DNA from: Negativibacillus sp.
GTDB taxonomy: Bacteria; Bacillota; Clostridia; Oscillospirales; Ruminococcaceae
Direction of reading: 5' to 3'
NCBI GenBank assembly: GCA_020024325.1
Contig: JAHHTY010000020.1
Coordinates: 1 to 30,875 of the forward strand
Length of the DNA stretch: 30,875 bases
Positions 16,201 to 23,073 of the stretch are shown in pieces (the first letter of the stretch is position 1; each line of letters starts with the position of its first letter). The translations under genes were made by a program, and so were the position numbers. Under the pieces are notes generated by a model, which was not told the DNA's origin, did no database searches, and saw only the letters and a program-made list of their open reading frames with translations.

Positions 16201-16237
16201 TTTGACAGCTGCTTTTTATAATCAAGCAGCTGTCAAA
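16201..16237. repeat. 14-bp perfect inverted repeat without T-run
   Basis: TTTGACAGCTGCTT (16201-16214) and AAGCAGCTGTCAAA (16224-16237) are exact inverse copies around a 9-nt AT-rich loop. It lies between two co-directional minus-strand genes. Neither side has a T-run, so it is a poor intrinsic terminator. It may be an RNA stability or processing hairpin. Confidence 0.7.
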
Positions 16238-16281
16238 CACAAAAGAGGGTTTATAAATCGGTTGTAAAGGATAGGGCGCGT

Positions 16282-16821
16282 TTATTCCTGCGGTTTTGAG
16301 GTGTATTCCTGATAGTCCTCCTCAATTGCCTTTGGCGGAAGGCTGCTTTTGATTAAACGAACACCCAAGAAAATAATAATGATTGCAAGCAAAAGTGTCG
16401 GCAAGTTTTCAAAAAATGGATAGAGGTCAATATCAAAAGCAAAGTATAAAAACGGCAGCAGGAAGGTATGAAGCAAAATATATACGCCGAAAATAATCAA
16501 CAAAATTCCGCTGAGCAGATGTCTGTGGCGAAAAAAGTTGATGCACTGAATTCCCAAAGAAGAATCCAGGTGAAACAAAAAGTCATCGTTGGGAAGATAT
16601 TCATAGATCATCGAGCGTAGATTCATGGTATCAAAAAAAGCATAGAACCAGATGACAGGCAGGAAAAAAGCAAGAAAGCTCATTCCTAAAAATCCCATTA
16701 AAACAATAATCAGCCAGAATACAGTCATCAGGGAAACGCCGCGCTTCATATAACCGAGATACATTTGACCTGCACCGGGAAACAACCCGAACAGAAAGGT
16801 GAGAAGTTTACTTTTTCTCAT
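16282..16821 (-). CDS. TM2-like multispan membrane protein
   Basis: 179 residues with about five hydrophobic stretches. The N-terminus KLLTFLFGLFPGAGQMYLGYMKRG resembles the TM2 domain (a G-x-x-P-G-x-G-x-x-Y-x-G core within two membrane helices). The second half (about 100-125 and 135-156) has LLSGILLIIFGVYILL and LLAIIIIFLGVRLI, again like LiaI/LiaF membrane segments. The C-terminus is short and polar. The ATG at 16821 is preceded by AAAGGAG. It sits between the anti-sigma gene and the LiaF-like gene, with gaps of 124 and 109 nt. The 124-nt upstream gap contains a direct repeat at 16885-16928 and may hold its own promoter. Function unknown. Confidence 0.75.
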   Translation of the reverse strand: MRKSKLLTFLFGLFPGAGQMYLGYMKRGVSLMTVFWLIIVLMGFLGMSFLAFFLPVIWFYAFFDTMNLRSMIYEYLPNDDFLFHLDSSLGIQCINFFRHRHLLSGILLIIFGVYILLHTFLLPFLYFAFDIDLYPFFENLPTLLLAIIIIFLGVRLIKSSLPPKAIEEDYQEYTSKPQE

Positions 16822-16884
16822 AACAAAAACTCCTTTAAAAAGATTCTCCCAAAACTTTGGGGGTCAAAAATTTATAATTCAATC

Positions 16885-16928
16885 CATCCATAAAGAAAAC
16901 TTTTTTAATTGATTCATCCATAAAGAAA
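16885..16928. repeat. Direct repeat with 30-bp pitch upstream of the TM2-like gene
   Basis: CATCCATAAAGAAA occurs at 16885-16898 and again at 16915-16928, exactly 30 bp apart. Each is preceded by a related AATT(C)AAT/AATTGATT stretch, so the similarity extends to about 22 bp. The site lies 60-110 bp before the start of the minus-strand TM2-like gene. Thirty bp is close to three helical turns, which would suit two protein-binding sites on one DNA face. A simple local duplication is equally possible. Confidence 0.6.
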
Positions 16929-16945
16929 TTTGTAAAAACAAACAG

Positions 16946-17515
16946 TTATTTATTTATTCTTGCTGCACCGGAACGATTCCGGCGTGAAATACTGTTTTGT
17001 AAAGAACCGAAGAAGTCGTTGATATCTTCCGAAATTTTATTGGTGTGTTCCAAAAAACTTTGAGAAGATGACTGTATTTCATCCATCAAATGGTCTGCTC
17101 TGTTTGAAAAATGTTTAGCGGAAAAAAGACCTCCGGACCAGAAAACCAAGGCAAGCGAAGCGGCAATGGCAACAGAACTGATTTTCTGAAAGTAAAAAAC
17201 ATTGGTTTTATGCTGTATCTTGTGCATGACATTTGGCAGCAAAGATTTGGGAGCTTCCATCAAACGAACCTTTGCGGGAACGTTTGGAGGAATTTCGGCT
17301 TTGCTTATATCCGAAATTTCATCAAAATCATTCCCGCATAAAATGGCAGTGTACCGTTCCAAGCATTGGTCACAGAAAGAAAGATGTTCCGAAACCTCCA
17401 AACTTTGCAGAGGGTCAAGCTTTTCTTGAATCAAAAGCTCGAATGAAGTGTCTGTTAAATGACCATCCGAATAAAACAGCTCGGCATTATTTAATGGTTC
17501 ATCATTTCTTTTCAT
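16946..17515 (-). CDS. Zinc-finger anti-sigma factor, single membrane span
   Basis: 189 residues. The cytoplasmic part has the anti-sigma zinc motif H-x3-C-x2-C (EHLSFCDQC: His44, Cys48, Cys51), followed by a linker, one membrane segment (about 111-132) and an extracytoplasmic tail of about 55 residues with coiled-coil-like character ending in basic residues. ZAS-type anti-sigmas bind and silence their partner ECF sigma until a signal releases it, often by proteolysis. The start codon lies inside the end of the sigma gene (overlap 17502-17515), with AAGGAGG 9 nt upstream, so the pair is translationally coupled. An RseP-type protease is encoded in the same window. Confidence 0.85.
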   Translation of the reverse strand: MKRNDEPLNNAELFYSDGHLTDTSFELLIQEKLDPLQSLEVSEHLSFCDQCLERYTAILCGNDFDEISDISKAEIPPNVPAKVRLMEAPKSLLPNVMHKIQHKTNVFYFQKISSVAIAASLALVFWSGGLFSAKHFSNRADHLMDEIQSSSQSFLEHTNKISEDINDFFGSLQNSISRRNRSGAARINK

Positions 17516-18050
17516 AGTCGTATACCTCCTTTATTTGTTTTTGTAAAATAGTTCTTGCACGATAAAGCTGTGTTTCAACCGTCTTTTTGGGCCGACCGAG
17601 AATTACTGCAATTTCCGGAATATCCTTCTCTTTCAGAAAACGAAGAATACACACCTCACGATAAGGTTCTTTCATAGAGTAAATAATCTGTTCGATTCTG
17701 CCGGAACTTTCCCGGGAAATATATAGTTCGTCCGGTTGCTGAGAACTGTCAGCCTGTTTTATGGAAGCCATCGCCTCAACCGAATCATCTTCGGTAGCAG
17801 CAAGCATTACCCGTCTGGAATAAGCGCTGTTCAGATAATCTTTTGCTTTGTTGGTGGCAATTCTTGCAATCCACGGCTTATAGTTGTCACCCTGATAGCT
17901 ATCAATGTGGCGGTAAGCAGAAAGAAAAGTTTCCTGAGATAAGTTTTGTGCCTCATGATAATCTTTGACAAACTGATAGCATATGGTGAATACCAGCTTT
18001 TCATATTGAGTTACAAATTGACTAAATTCTCGTTGCGTCATGCAAAGCAT
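17502..18050 (-). CDS. ECF-type RNA polymerase sigma factor
   Basis: 182 residues, two-domain sigma-70 family member. Region 2 (about 8-75) contains VFTICYQFVKDYHEAQNLSQETFLSAYRHID and PWIARIATNKAKDYL. A linker of about 40 residues follows. Region 4 (about 115-175) has YREVCILRFLKEKDIPEIAVILGRPKKTVETQLYRAR, the helix-turn-helix for the -35 element. The ATG at 18050 has AAAGG 7 nt upstream; an ATG at 18041 (MTQREF) is also possible, with AGGTGA in front. It is first gene of the minus-strand cluster and overlaps its anti-sigma gene. I could not find an obvious ECF promoter motif upstream, so its target sequence remains open. Confidence 0.93.
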   Translation of the reverse strand: MLCMTQREFSQFVTQYEKLVFTICYQFVKDYHEAQNLSQETFLSAYRHIDSYQGDNYKPWIARIATNKAKDYLNSAYSRRVMLAATEDDSVEAMASIKQADSSQQPDELYISRESSGRIEQIIYSMKEPYREVCILRFLKEKDIPEIAVILGRPKKTVETQLYRARTILQKQIKEVYDYEKK

Positions 18051-18076
18051 TCACCTGCCTTTCTGTTTTGTTGTAC

Positions 18077-18121
18077 CGGAAATTTTCCGATTGATAGTTA
18101 ACACATTGGGTTTTTAAAACC
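18077..18121. promoter_or_regulatory. Two 13-bp palindromes upstream of the sigma gene
   Basis: CGGAAATTTTCCG (18077-18089) and GGTTTTTAAAACC (18109-18121) are each perfect 6-1-6 palindromes, with centres 32 bp apart. They lie 27-71 bp before the sigma start codon on its transcript side. They could be operator sites or leader hairpins. I saw no convincing -35/-10 pair for the sigma gene nearby. Confidence 0.4.
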
Positions 18122-18252
18122 TCACACCCATAAAACGGGGAGAAGATGAATCCACACTTCAAAAATAAAAAAATATTTTTTATTCAGGAAATTTTTTTGA
18201 TAAAAACAAACACCTTTTAATAAAGAAAGAAACGAAAATCTGTATCTTTAGA

Positions 18253-18281
18253 TTGACACTTGACAGATTATGTAGTACTCT
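18253..18281 (+). promoter_or_regulatory. Sigma-A-like promoter for the divergent anchored protein gene
   Basis: TTGACA (18253-18258), a 17-bp spacer and TACTCT (18276-18281). A second TTGACA sits at 18260-18265, but its best -10 (GATAGT, 18285-18290) needs a 19-bp spacer. Transcription should start near 18288, about 35 nt before the coding start. Confidence 0.6.
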
Positions 18282-18295
18282 GAAGATAGTACTAC
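18272..18295. promoter_or_regulatory. Operator-like dyad over the promoter and start site
   Basis: GTAGTACT (18272-18279) and AGTACTAC (18288-18295) are perfect inverted copies around an 8-bp centre. The dyad overlaps the -10 hexamer and the predicted transcription start, where repressors commonly bind. It could also form a short hairpin in the transcript if transcription starts upstream. Confidence 0.5.
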
Positions 18296-18322
18296 TACTT
18301 TTATAACATAGGAGGAAATTAA

Positions 18323-19705
18323 ATGAATGGGAAAAAAATTGCGCTTTTAACCATGTTGATTGTATTTGCGGTGTTGCTTATTTTTACAGTAATCTTTGCT
18401 AAATTCATCCTGAACATAGATTTTGGAGGAAAAGATACATCAAGCCATATGGTTTCAGAGGAGTTGTCACAGGAAAATTCCGATAAGGACACGGATAAAC
18501 CACAAGAAGATATGTTAGAAGATCCAATCGCTTCCGATAAGGATACAGACAAGGACAAAGAAAAAGAAAACAAAAAAGATGAGAAAAACAAAGAGGATAA
18601 AAATAAGGAGGATAACAAAGAGGAAGAAAAAGAAAATTATAAGCCAAGCTCAGAGATTAAAAGTGCTGATATTGTTATAAAAGATGATAACCAATATCAG
18701 GTAAAAGTGGAAGATGCCGAAAAACTGACCCTTTTGTTAAAAGAAATCGAGGCACTTCAACTGACTTCAATACAGCAGTCGGTCGGAATGCAGGATGCAA
18801 ATTGGCAGGCAACACTCAATCTGAGCATGAAAGACGGAACAGCGGTAGACTGCCATCTGTACGAGTCCACCCTGTCAGGGACTAAAACAACCCTTTCCAA
18901 TGGCTCAAAAACCTTCGAGTCCACCGCATCAATCGAAAAGATTAAAAAGCTGCTGCAAGGCTTTGCGGAAGAAGCAAAGAAAGCGAATGCACCGAAAATT
19001 GCACAAAATGAATTTTCCGAGGCAACCCGTGTGCTGGCAATCAACCCGTTTACAATGGAGGTGCAGGATGTTGCACAAAGTAAGTCCTCTTTGCAGGCAG
19101 CTTTGGAACAGCTTCAGGTGGTTGAAACCTACACCGGTAATGTGAACCCCGGCTCGGAATATCAGGGAACAAACATGATAAATCTCGCAAATGATTCCAG
19201 CACCTTGTTTACAATAGAGTTTTATAAAAACGGTATTTTAGCATATCGCACAGAAAACAGCAAGGAATTTTATGTTTGCGAATTAAACAGCCTTAACGCA
19301 TTTTATCAAACGGTTGAGCAGCTTTGTTCTAAATATTCGGCACAGCCGGCACAGCTTTCTGTAATGGATTTCGGTGCTTTGTCAGGCATGGAAGTTTCTT
19401 CGACAACAGGCTCTTCCCGCACAGAGGTAGGTCTTATTCGTGACCATTCCCAGACCTTGTTTACCTTCTTGCAGCAGCTTCATGTTAAAAAAGGAAGTTT
19501 AAGGGAAGAAAAAGCAATGCTGAAACGCCCGGAATATCATGCGGAAATCACTTTTAACAGTGGTATGGTAATCACTGTGGACATCAGCAAGGGAAGTTTG
19601 TTGATTCAAGGAGGAGATGGTGTTATCCGCCATTACACCTTAATCGGAGATGATAATTTAGAGTTAGTGCGGGCAGAATTTGAACGTGTAACATCCGATG
19701 ATTAG
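18323..19705 (+). CDS. Membrane-anchored extracytoplasmic protein with charged linker, unknown function
   Basis: 460 residues. One N-terminal membrane anchor (about 5-28) is followed by a long low-complexity spacer (about 50-106) made almost only of Asp, Lys, Glu and Asn, which should hold the folded part away from the membrane. The folded part appears to have two or three related modules: one near 111-215 (SADIVIKDDNQYQVKVEDAE) and one near 230-460 (FTIEFYKNGILAYRTENSKE, FYVCELNSLNAFYQTVEQL). The latter resembles part of the next gene (YRLYEKGIAVTQYL, YFLCDLNAHKKLYSLMQSI), so the two are paralogous. AGGAGG (18310-18315) precedes the ATG by 7 nt. It is divergent from the sigma gene and may be part of its regulon. 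I do not recognise a named family. Confidence 0.85.
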   Translation: MNGKKIALLTMLIVFAVLLIFTVIFAKFILNIDFGGKDTSSHMVSEELSQENSDKDTDKPQEDMLEDPIASDKDTDKDKEKENKKDEKNKEDKNKEDNKEEEKENYKPSSEIKSADIVIKDDNQYQVKVEDAEKLTLLLKEIEALQLTSIQQSVGMQDANWQATLNLSMKDGTAVDCHLYESTLSGTKTTLSNGSKTFESTASIEKIKKLLQGFAEEAKKANAPKIAQNEFSEATRVLAINPFTMEVQDVAQSKSSLQAALEQLQVVETYTGNVNPGSEYQGTNMINLANDSSTLFTIEFYKNGILAYRTENSKEFYVCELNSLNAFYQTVEQLCSKYSAQPAQLSVMDFGALSGMEVSSTTGSSRTEVGLIRDHSQTLFTFLQQLHVKKGSLREEKAMLKRPEYHAEITFNSGMVITVDISKGSLLIQGGDGVIRHYTLIGDDNLELVRAEFERVTSDD

Positions 19706-19720
19706 TTGTTTTCGGCTTTG

Positions 19721-19787
19721 CGTTATATAACGGAAAAGGAAAAAGGGAAGTGACCTGTCCTCATAGATATGTTATGATGCAGTCATA
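19721..19787 (+). promoter_or_regulatory. Promoter of the secreted 585-residue protein gene, with flanking palindromes
   Basis: GTGACC (19750-19755), a 17-bp spacer and TATGAT (19773-19778) with an extended TGT in front make a plausible sigma-A promoter. A perfect 12-bp palindrome, CGTTATATAACG (19721-19732), lies 17 bp upstream of the -35. A TATGA/TCATA dyad (19773-19777 with 19783-19787) covers the -10 and start region. The preceding gene ends at 19705 without a terminator hairpin. Confidence 0.55.
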
Positions 19788-19865
19788 GGAATACGGAAGT
19801 TTAGAAGAAAAAGGCTCCAAAAGAAAAATTAAATGGAAAGGAAAAGTCATAAGGAGGTACTTTAA

Positions 19866-21623
19866 ATGAAAAGAAAATTATCGAAATTTTTGGCAATAAT
19901 CCTTACGCTCAGTTTTTTTCTACCAAGTTTAACCGTATTTGCGGCAAAGCCGAAGAATCCATTCCAGCTAAGTGAAGTGGAAAAAGTGTCTTATCGCTAT
20001 GATAACCGTTTGTTTGTGTTTACGGAAAAAGAAACCGTAAACCAAATTGTCCGCTTTTTGAATCGCTGCGGAGCAAAGAAAACGGATGTAAATTTTCCCA
20101 CAACAGATGGCGTCTATGTTACAGTCTATGGAAAAGACTGGGATACAAATTATATCATTCAGGGAGCACCATATCAAAAAGAGAAGTCTGATCTTGTTTT
20201 CAATATTCCTCAAGGATACCAAACAAAATCGGATATGGGCGAATTGATCGACTTGATGCAGGACAAGATGAATGAGGCAGATCCATATGGATATTTTACA
20301 AAGATTTTATCGGACATCGGACTGAGCCTTTTAAATAACACCGACCACCAATCGATAATTTTTAACTTCGACAACTGGATTGAGATAGCACAGGCACTGC
20401 AAAACCTAAATGCGAAAAAGATAGGGTCGGAAAATAAAGCTCAGTTAGGAAAGTTACTGGGAGGAACAGCTGAGATACGTTTTATGACACCGATAGAAGC
20501 GGATGTAAGCACCTATTCCTACAGGCTTTATGAAAAGGGAATTGCCGTTACCCAATATTTAAAAGGGAAAGACCCCAAAACAGAGTATTTCCTTTGCGAT
20601 TTAAACGCTCATAAAAAGCTGTATTCTCTGATGCAGTCAATCTATCAAAACAATGAAAAACACGCAGCCTGGTTAACAGTAGCGAATACCGGTCATATTG
20701 AAGATTTGCAGGTAACGCTTTGGAAACAAGGAATCTCCAATCAACCATTATATCCAAGTTACTTTGCTCTGGTTATGAATGAACTAAAGGAGATACAGGT
20801 GAATTCCCTTAGTGAAAAGTCAGCACTTTGGAGCAAGCCGGATGCCGAATACCGTTTCCGTTTTACCACAGGAGTGGAATATCGTGTGCAGATATTGGGC
20901 AGCAAAATGAGAATCTATGCTTCGGATATGGAAAATATATTGGAATATTCTTTAAATCCGGAAGAAGTGAAACAGGTTCTGGATTTCACAGTCCGACAGA
21001 TACAGAATTCAATGAATGGAGAAGTTGAGGTAAATCCGGTTACTGCAAAACCCGTTATTTATCTTTATCCGCAAAAAGAAACACAGGTCAATGTAAAGCT
21101 CGATTTTAACGGAAATTTAAGCAGTACCTATCCGCTGTATCCAAAGGAAGGATGGACTGTAAAGGCAGAACCGAATGGAAACTTGACAGATAAAGAGGGC
21201 AGAAGCTATCGTTATCTGTTCTGGGAAGGTGTAGCGGATGTCAACTGGAAACAGGAAAGCGGATTCCTTGTAAAATCTGAGGAAGCACAGATGTTCTTGG
21301 AAAAAACGTTGACACATTTAGGGCTTAATGAGCTGGAGCAAAACGATTTCATTACATATTGGCTGCCGAAATTGCAAAGCAATCAGGAAAGTTTTATCAG
21401 TTTTGCAACACAGCAGTATACAGATGCTGCAAAATTGACAGTAACGCCAAAGCCGGACAGTGTTTTAAGGGTGCAGATGCTGCTAACAAAGGTGGACGAG
21501 CATAATCGTGAAAAATATGCAAAATTGCCAAAGCAGAAGCTGCCGACCTTTGACCGCAAAGGATTTGTTGTTGTAGAGTGGGGCGGAACCGATTTATCCT
21601 CCGACCCGGAAAAGATAAATTAA
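19866..21623 (+). CDS. Secreted protein with N-terminal repeats and C-terminal KPVIYLYP module, unknown function
   Basis: 585 residues with a classical signal peptide (basic MKRKLSK, hydrophobic core, cleavage likely after VFAA near residue 27). The middle (about 35-380) contains segments like those of the preceding protein, including YRLYEKGIAVTQYL and YFLCDLNAHKKLYSLMQSIY. The C-terminal module begins KPVIYLYPQKETQVNVKLDF (from about 395) and runs through YLFWEGVADVNW, LEKTLTHLGLNELEQNDFITYWLPKL, LTVTPKPDSVLRV and GFVVVEWGGT. I recall this module as recurrent in exported clostridial proteins of unknown function. There is no anchor after the signal peptide. AAGGAGG lies before the ATG. It has its own promoter 90 bp upstream. 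Confidence 0.85.
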   Translation: MKRKLSKFLAIILTLSFFLPSLTVFAAKPKNPFQLSEVEKVSYRYDNRLFVFTEKETVNQIVRFLNRCGAKKTDVNFPTTDGVYVTVYGKDWDTNYIIQGAPYQKEKSDLVFNIPQGYQTKSDMGELIDLMQDKMNEADPYGYFTKILSDIGLSLLNNTDHQSIIFNFDNWIEIAQALQNLNAKKIGSENKAQLGKLLGGTAEIRFMTPIEADVSTYSYRLYEKGIAVTQYLKGKDPKTEYFLCDLNAHKKLYSLMQSIYQNNEKHAAWLTVANTGHIEDLQVTLWKQGISNQPLYPSYFALVMNELKEIQVNSLSEKSALWSKPDAEYRFRFTTGVEYRVQILGSKMRIYASDMENILEYSLNPEEVKQVLDFTVRQIQNSMNGEVEVNPVTAKPVIYLYPQKETQVNVKLDFNGNLSSTYPLYPKEGWTVKAEPNGNLTDKEGRSYRYLFWEGVADVNWKQESGFLVKSEEAQMFLEKTLTHLGLNELEQNDFITYWLPKLQSNQESFISFATQQYTDAAKLTVTPKPDSVLRVQMLLTKVDEHNREKYAKLPKQKLPTFDRKGFVVVEWGGTDLSSDPEKIN

Positions 21624-21687
21624 GAGAAAACCGCAAAACAACAAAAGGGAGGCAGTTCACACAAAACGATATTATAAAGGAGAATCG

Positions 21688-22155
21688 ATGATGGAGGATT
21701 GTTTTATTCGTAAAGCACAGCCTGACGACTATGAAAACGTCGAGGCTATTATGAAACAGGTACAGAAACTGCATATAACATGGAGACCCGATATATATCA
21801 AGAAGTGGATGTTGTACTTCCGTTTGAGGAGTTTGTGCAGTTAGTAAATCAGGAAATATTTTTTGTTGCCGAGATGGACAGCCATATCGTCGGAATCCTT
21901 TCGTATGTGTGCAGACATATTGAATCTGATAAGCAAGTGACAAGAGATGTTCTTTTTATCGATTGCCTGGCGGTGAAGGAAGAATATAGAGGCAAGGGAA
22001 TCGGACACAGGATGCTTGATTATATGAAAAGTATCGTAAAAGAAAAAAATTTTGATGGGCTTGAGCTTCAGGTCAATGCTAAAAATATATCGGCTAAAAG
22101 AATGTATGAAAAATATGGATTTCGTGAAAAATCCATCAACATGGAGCTAATATAA
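21688..22155 (+). CDS. GNAT family N-acetyltransferase
   Basis: 155 residues with the GNAT fold. The N-terminal beta-alpha region (CFIRKAQPDDYENVEAIMKQV) is followed by a central strand and the acetyl-CoA loop VKEEYRGKGIGHRMLDYM (R-G-K-G-I-G pattern, about 97-112). The closing segment is LQVNAKNISAKRMYEKYGFREKSINMEL, typical of the C-terminal helix and strand. The substrate cannot be told from sequence. AAGGAG (21677-21682) precedes the ATG at 21688; an ATG directly after it (21691) is an equally spaced alternative. The gap to the preceding gene is 64 nt without a terminator, so it could be co-transcribed with it. It ends in a strong bidirectional terminator. Confidence 0.9.
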   Translation: MMEDCFIRKAQPDDYENVEAIMKQVQKLHITWRPDIYQEVDVVLPFEEFVQLVNQEIFFVAEMDSHIVGILSYVCRHIESDKQVTRDVLFIDCLAVKEEYRGKGIGHRMLDYMKSIVKEKNFDGLELQVNAKNISAKRMYEKYGFREKSINMELI

Positions 22156-22187
22156 CAGCGGCGGCATCGACAGTGCCGTATAACCGA

Positions 22188-22223
22188 AAATCCCGATGTG
22201 ATTTTAAAATCACATCGGGATTT
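22188..22223. terminator. Perfect 36-bp palindrome, bidirectional terminator
   Basis: Positions 22188-22205 are the exact inverse complement of 22206-22223 (arm AAATCCCGATGTGATTTT), with no spacer. T-rich tracts follow on the plus side (CTCTTTTATTTTT). It lies between the convergent GNAT gene (ends 22155) and the kinase-like gene (ends 22260). Confidence 0.85.
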
Positions 22224-22259
22224 GCTCTTTTATTTTTCATTGCTTAAAAAATTATGTAT

Positions 22260-22922
22260 CTACTCGTCATCAAAAGGTAGGCTGTCGGGATCAATATTGC
22301 GTTCTTTTAAAAAGATGCGAACAGCATTCTCTATTAAGTCACAGCTTTTTTCGATACCAAGCACGGAGGTGTTTAAACACAGGTCATAGGTGCGGGAATC
22401 ACCCCAATCAAGTCCTGTAACACTGCGATAATATTTTTCACGGTCTTTATCCATCTTTTTAATTTTCTTTTTTGCTTCTTCGTTGCTGACATCATAAATT
22501 TTTGCAATGTGGTCAATACGATCCTCCATATCGGAATATAAAAAAATACGGATACAGTTCGGATTGTCACGCAGGAGGTAATCAGCACAACGACCCACAA
22601 TGACACAACTTCTGCTGCTGGCAAATTCACAAATCAGACGGCTTTGCACCCCAATCAGCTCTGCCTCGGTGGTGACATAGTTGAATGCGACACTGTTTCC
22701 GGCATATGCCACGGGAAAGACGTTCTGCATAAAGTTCATCGAGCGTTCGTCGATGCTGGCAAGATATTCTTCGTCAACATCCAGTTCCCGAGAGGCACAG
22801 GCAAGAATTTCTCGGTCATAGTAGTGAATGTGAAAGCGTCTTGCAAGTTCCTTGCCGACCATTCTTCCTCCGCTGCCGCGTTCTCTGCCGATTGTGATAA
22901 CAAATTTTGAATTTTTATTCAT
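22260..22922 (-). CDS. Cytidylate-kinase-like family protein
   Basis: 220 residues. The N-terminus has the nucleotide-binding loop ITIGRERGSGGRMVGKELARRF (P-loop-like, about 10-30). The segments IHYYDREIL, CVIVGRCADYLL, RIFLYSDMEDRIDHIAKIYDVSNEEAKKKIKKMDKDREKYYRSVTG and YDLCLNTSVLGIEKSCDLIENAVRIF follow. This is the pattern of the cytidylate-kinase-like family common in Clostridia, distinct from housekeeping Cmk. Its true substrate is not known. The ATG at 22922 is chosen because AAAGGAGGTG stands just upstream; a longer frame starting at 22958 would place this ribosome site inside the gene. It is monocistronic with its own promoter, divergent from ruvC. Confidence 0.88.
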   Translation of the reverse strand: MNKNSKFVITIGRERGSGGRMVGKELARRFHIHYYDREILACASRELDVDEEYLASIDERSMNFMQNVFPVAYAGNSVAFNYVTTEAELIGVQSRLICEFASSRSCVIVGRCADYLLRDNPNCIRIFLYSDMEDRIDHIAKIYDVSNEEAKKKIKKMDKDREKYYRSVTGLDWGDSRTYDLCLNTSVLGIEKSCDLIENAVRIFLKERNIDPDSLPFDDE

Positions 22923-22946
22923 AAGGACACCTCCTTTGTTACTTTC

Positions 22947-22974
22947 ATTATAGCACAAAAAACTAAAAATTCAA
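22947..22974 (-). promoter_or_regulatory. Sigma-A promoter for the kinase-like gene
   Basis: On the minus strand: TTGAAT (22974-22969), a 16-bp spacer and a perfect TATAAT (22952-22947) preceded by TGC, an extended -10. It is located 25 bp before the start codon, so the leader is very short. Confidence 0.75.
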
Positions 22975-23073
22975 TCAAATTATAAAAAAAATTATGCAAC
23001 TTTCCCTCTGCGCAATCTAAGACTTTCTAAAAAACAAAGAGGGATTTATAATATATTATTCTCGGCGTCGATG

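Noticed and set aside
18051..18322. Classical ECF autoregulatory promoter (GGAAC-type -35 with CGT-type -10) for the sigma gene
   Set aside because: No properly spaced pair was found on the minus strand; only palindromes are evident.
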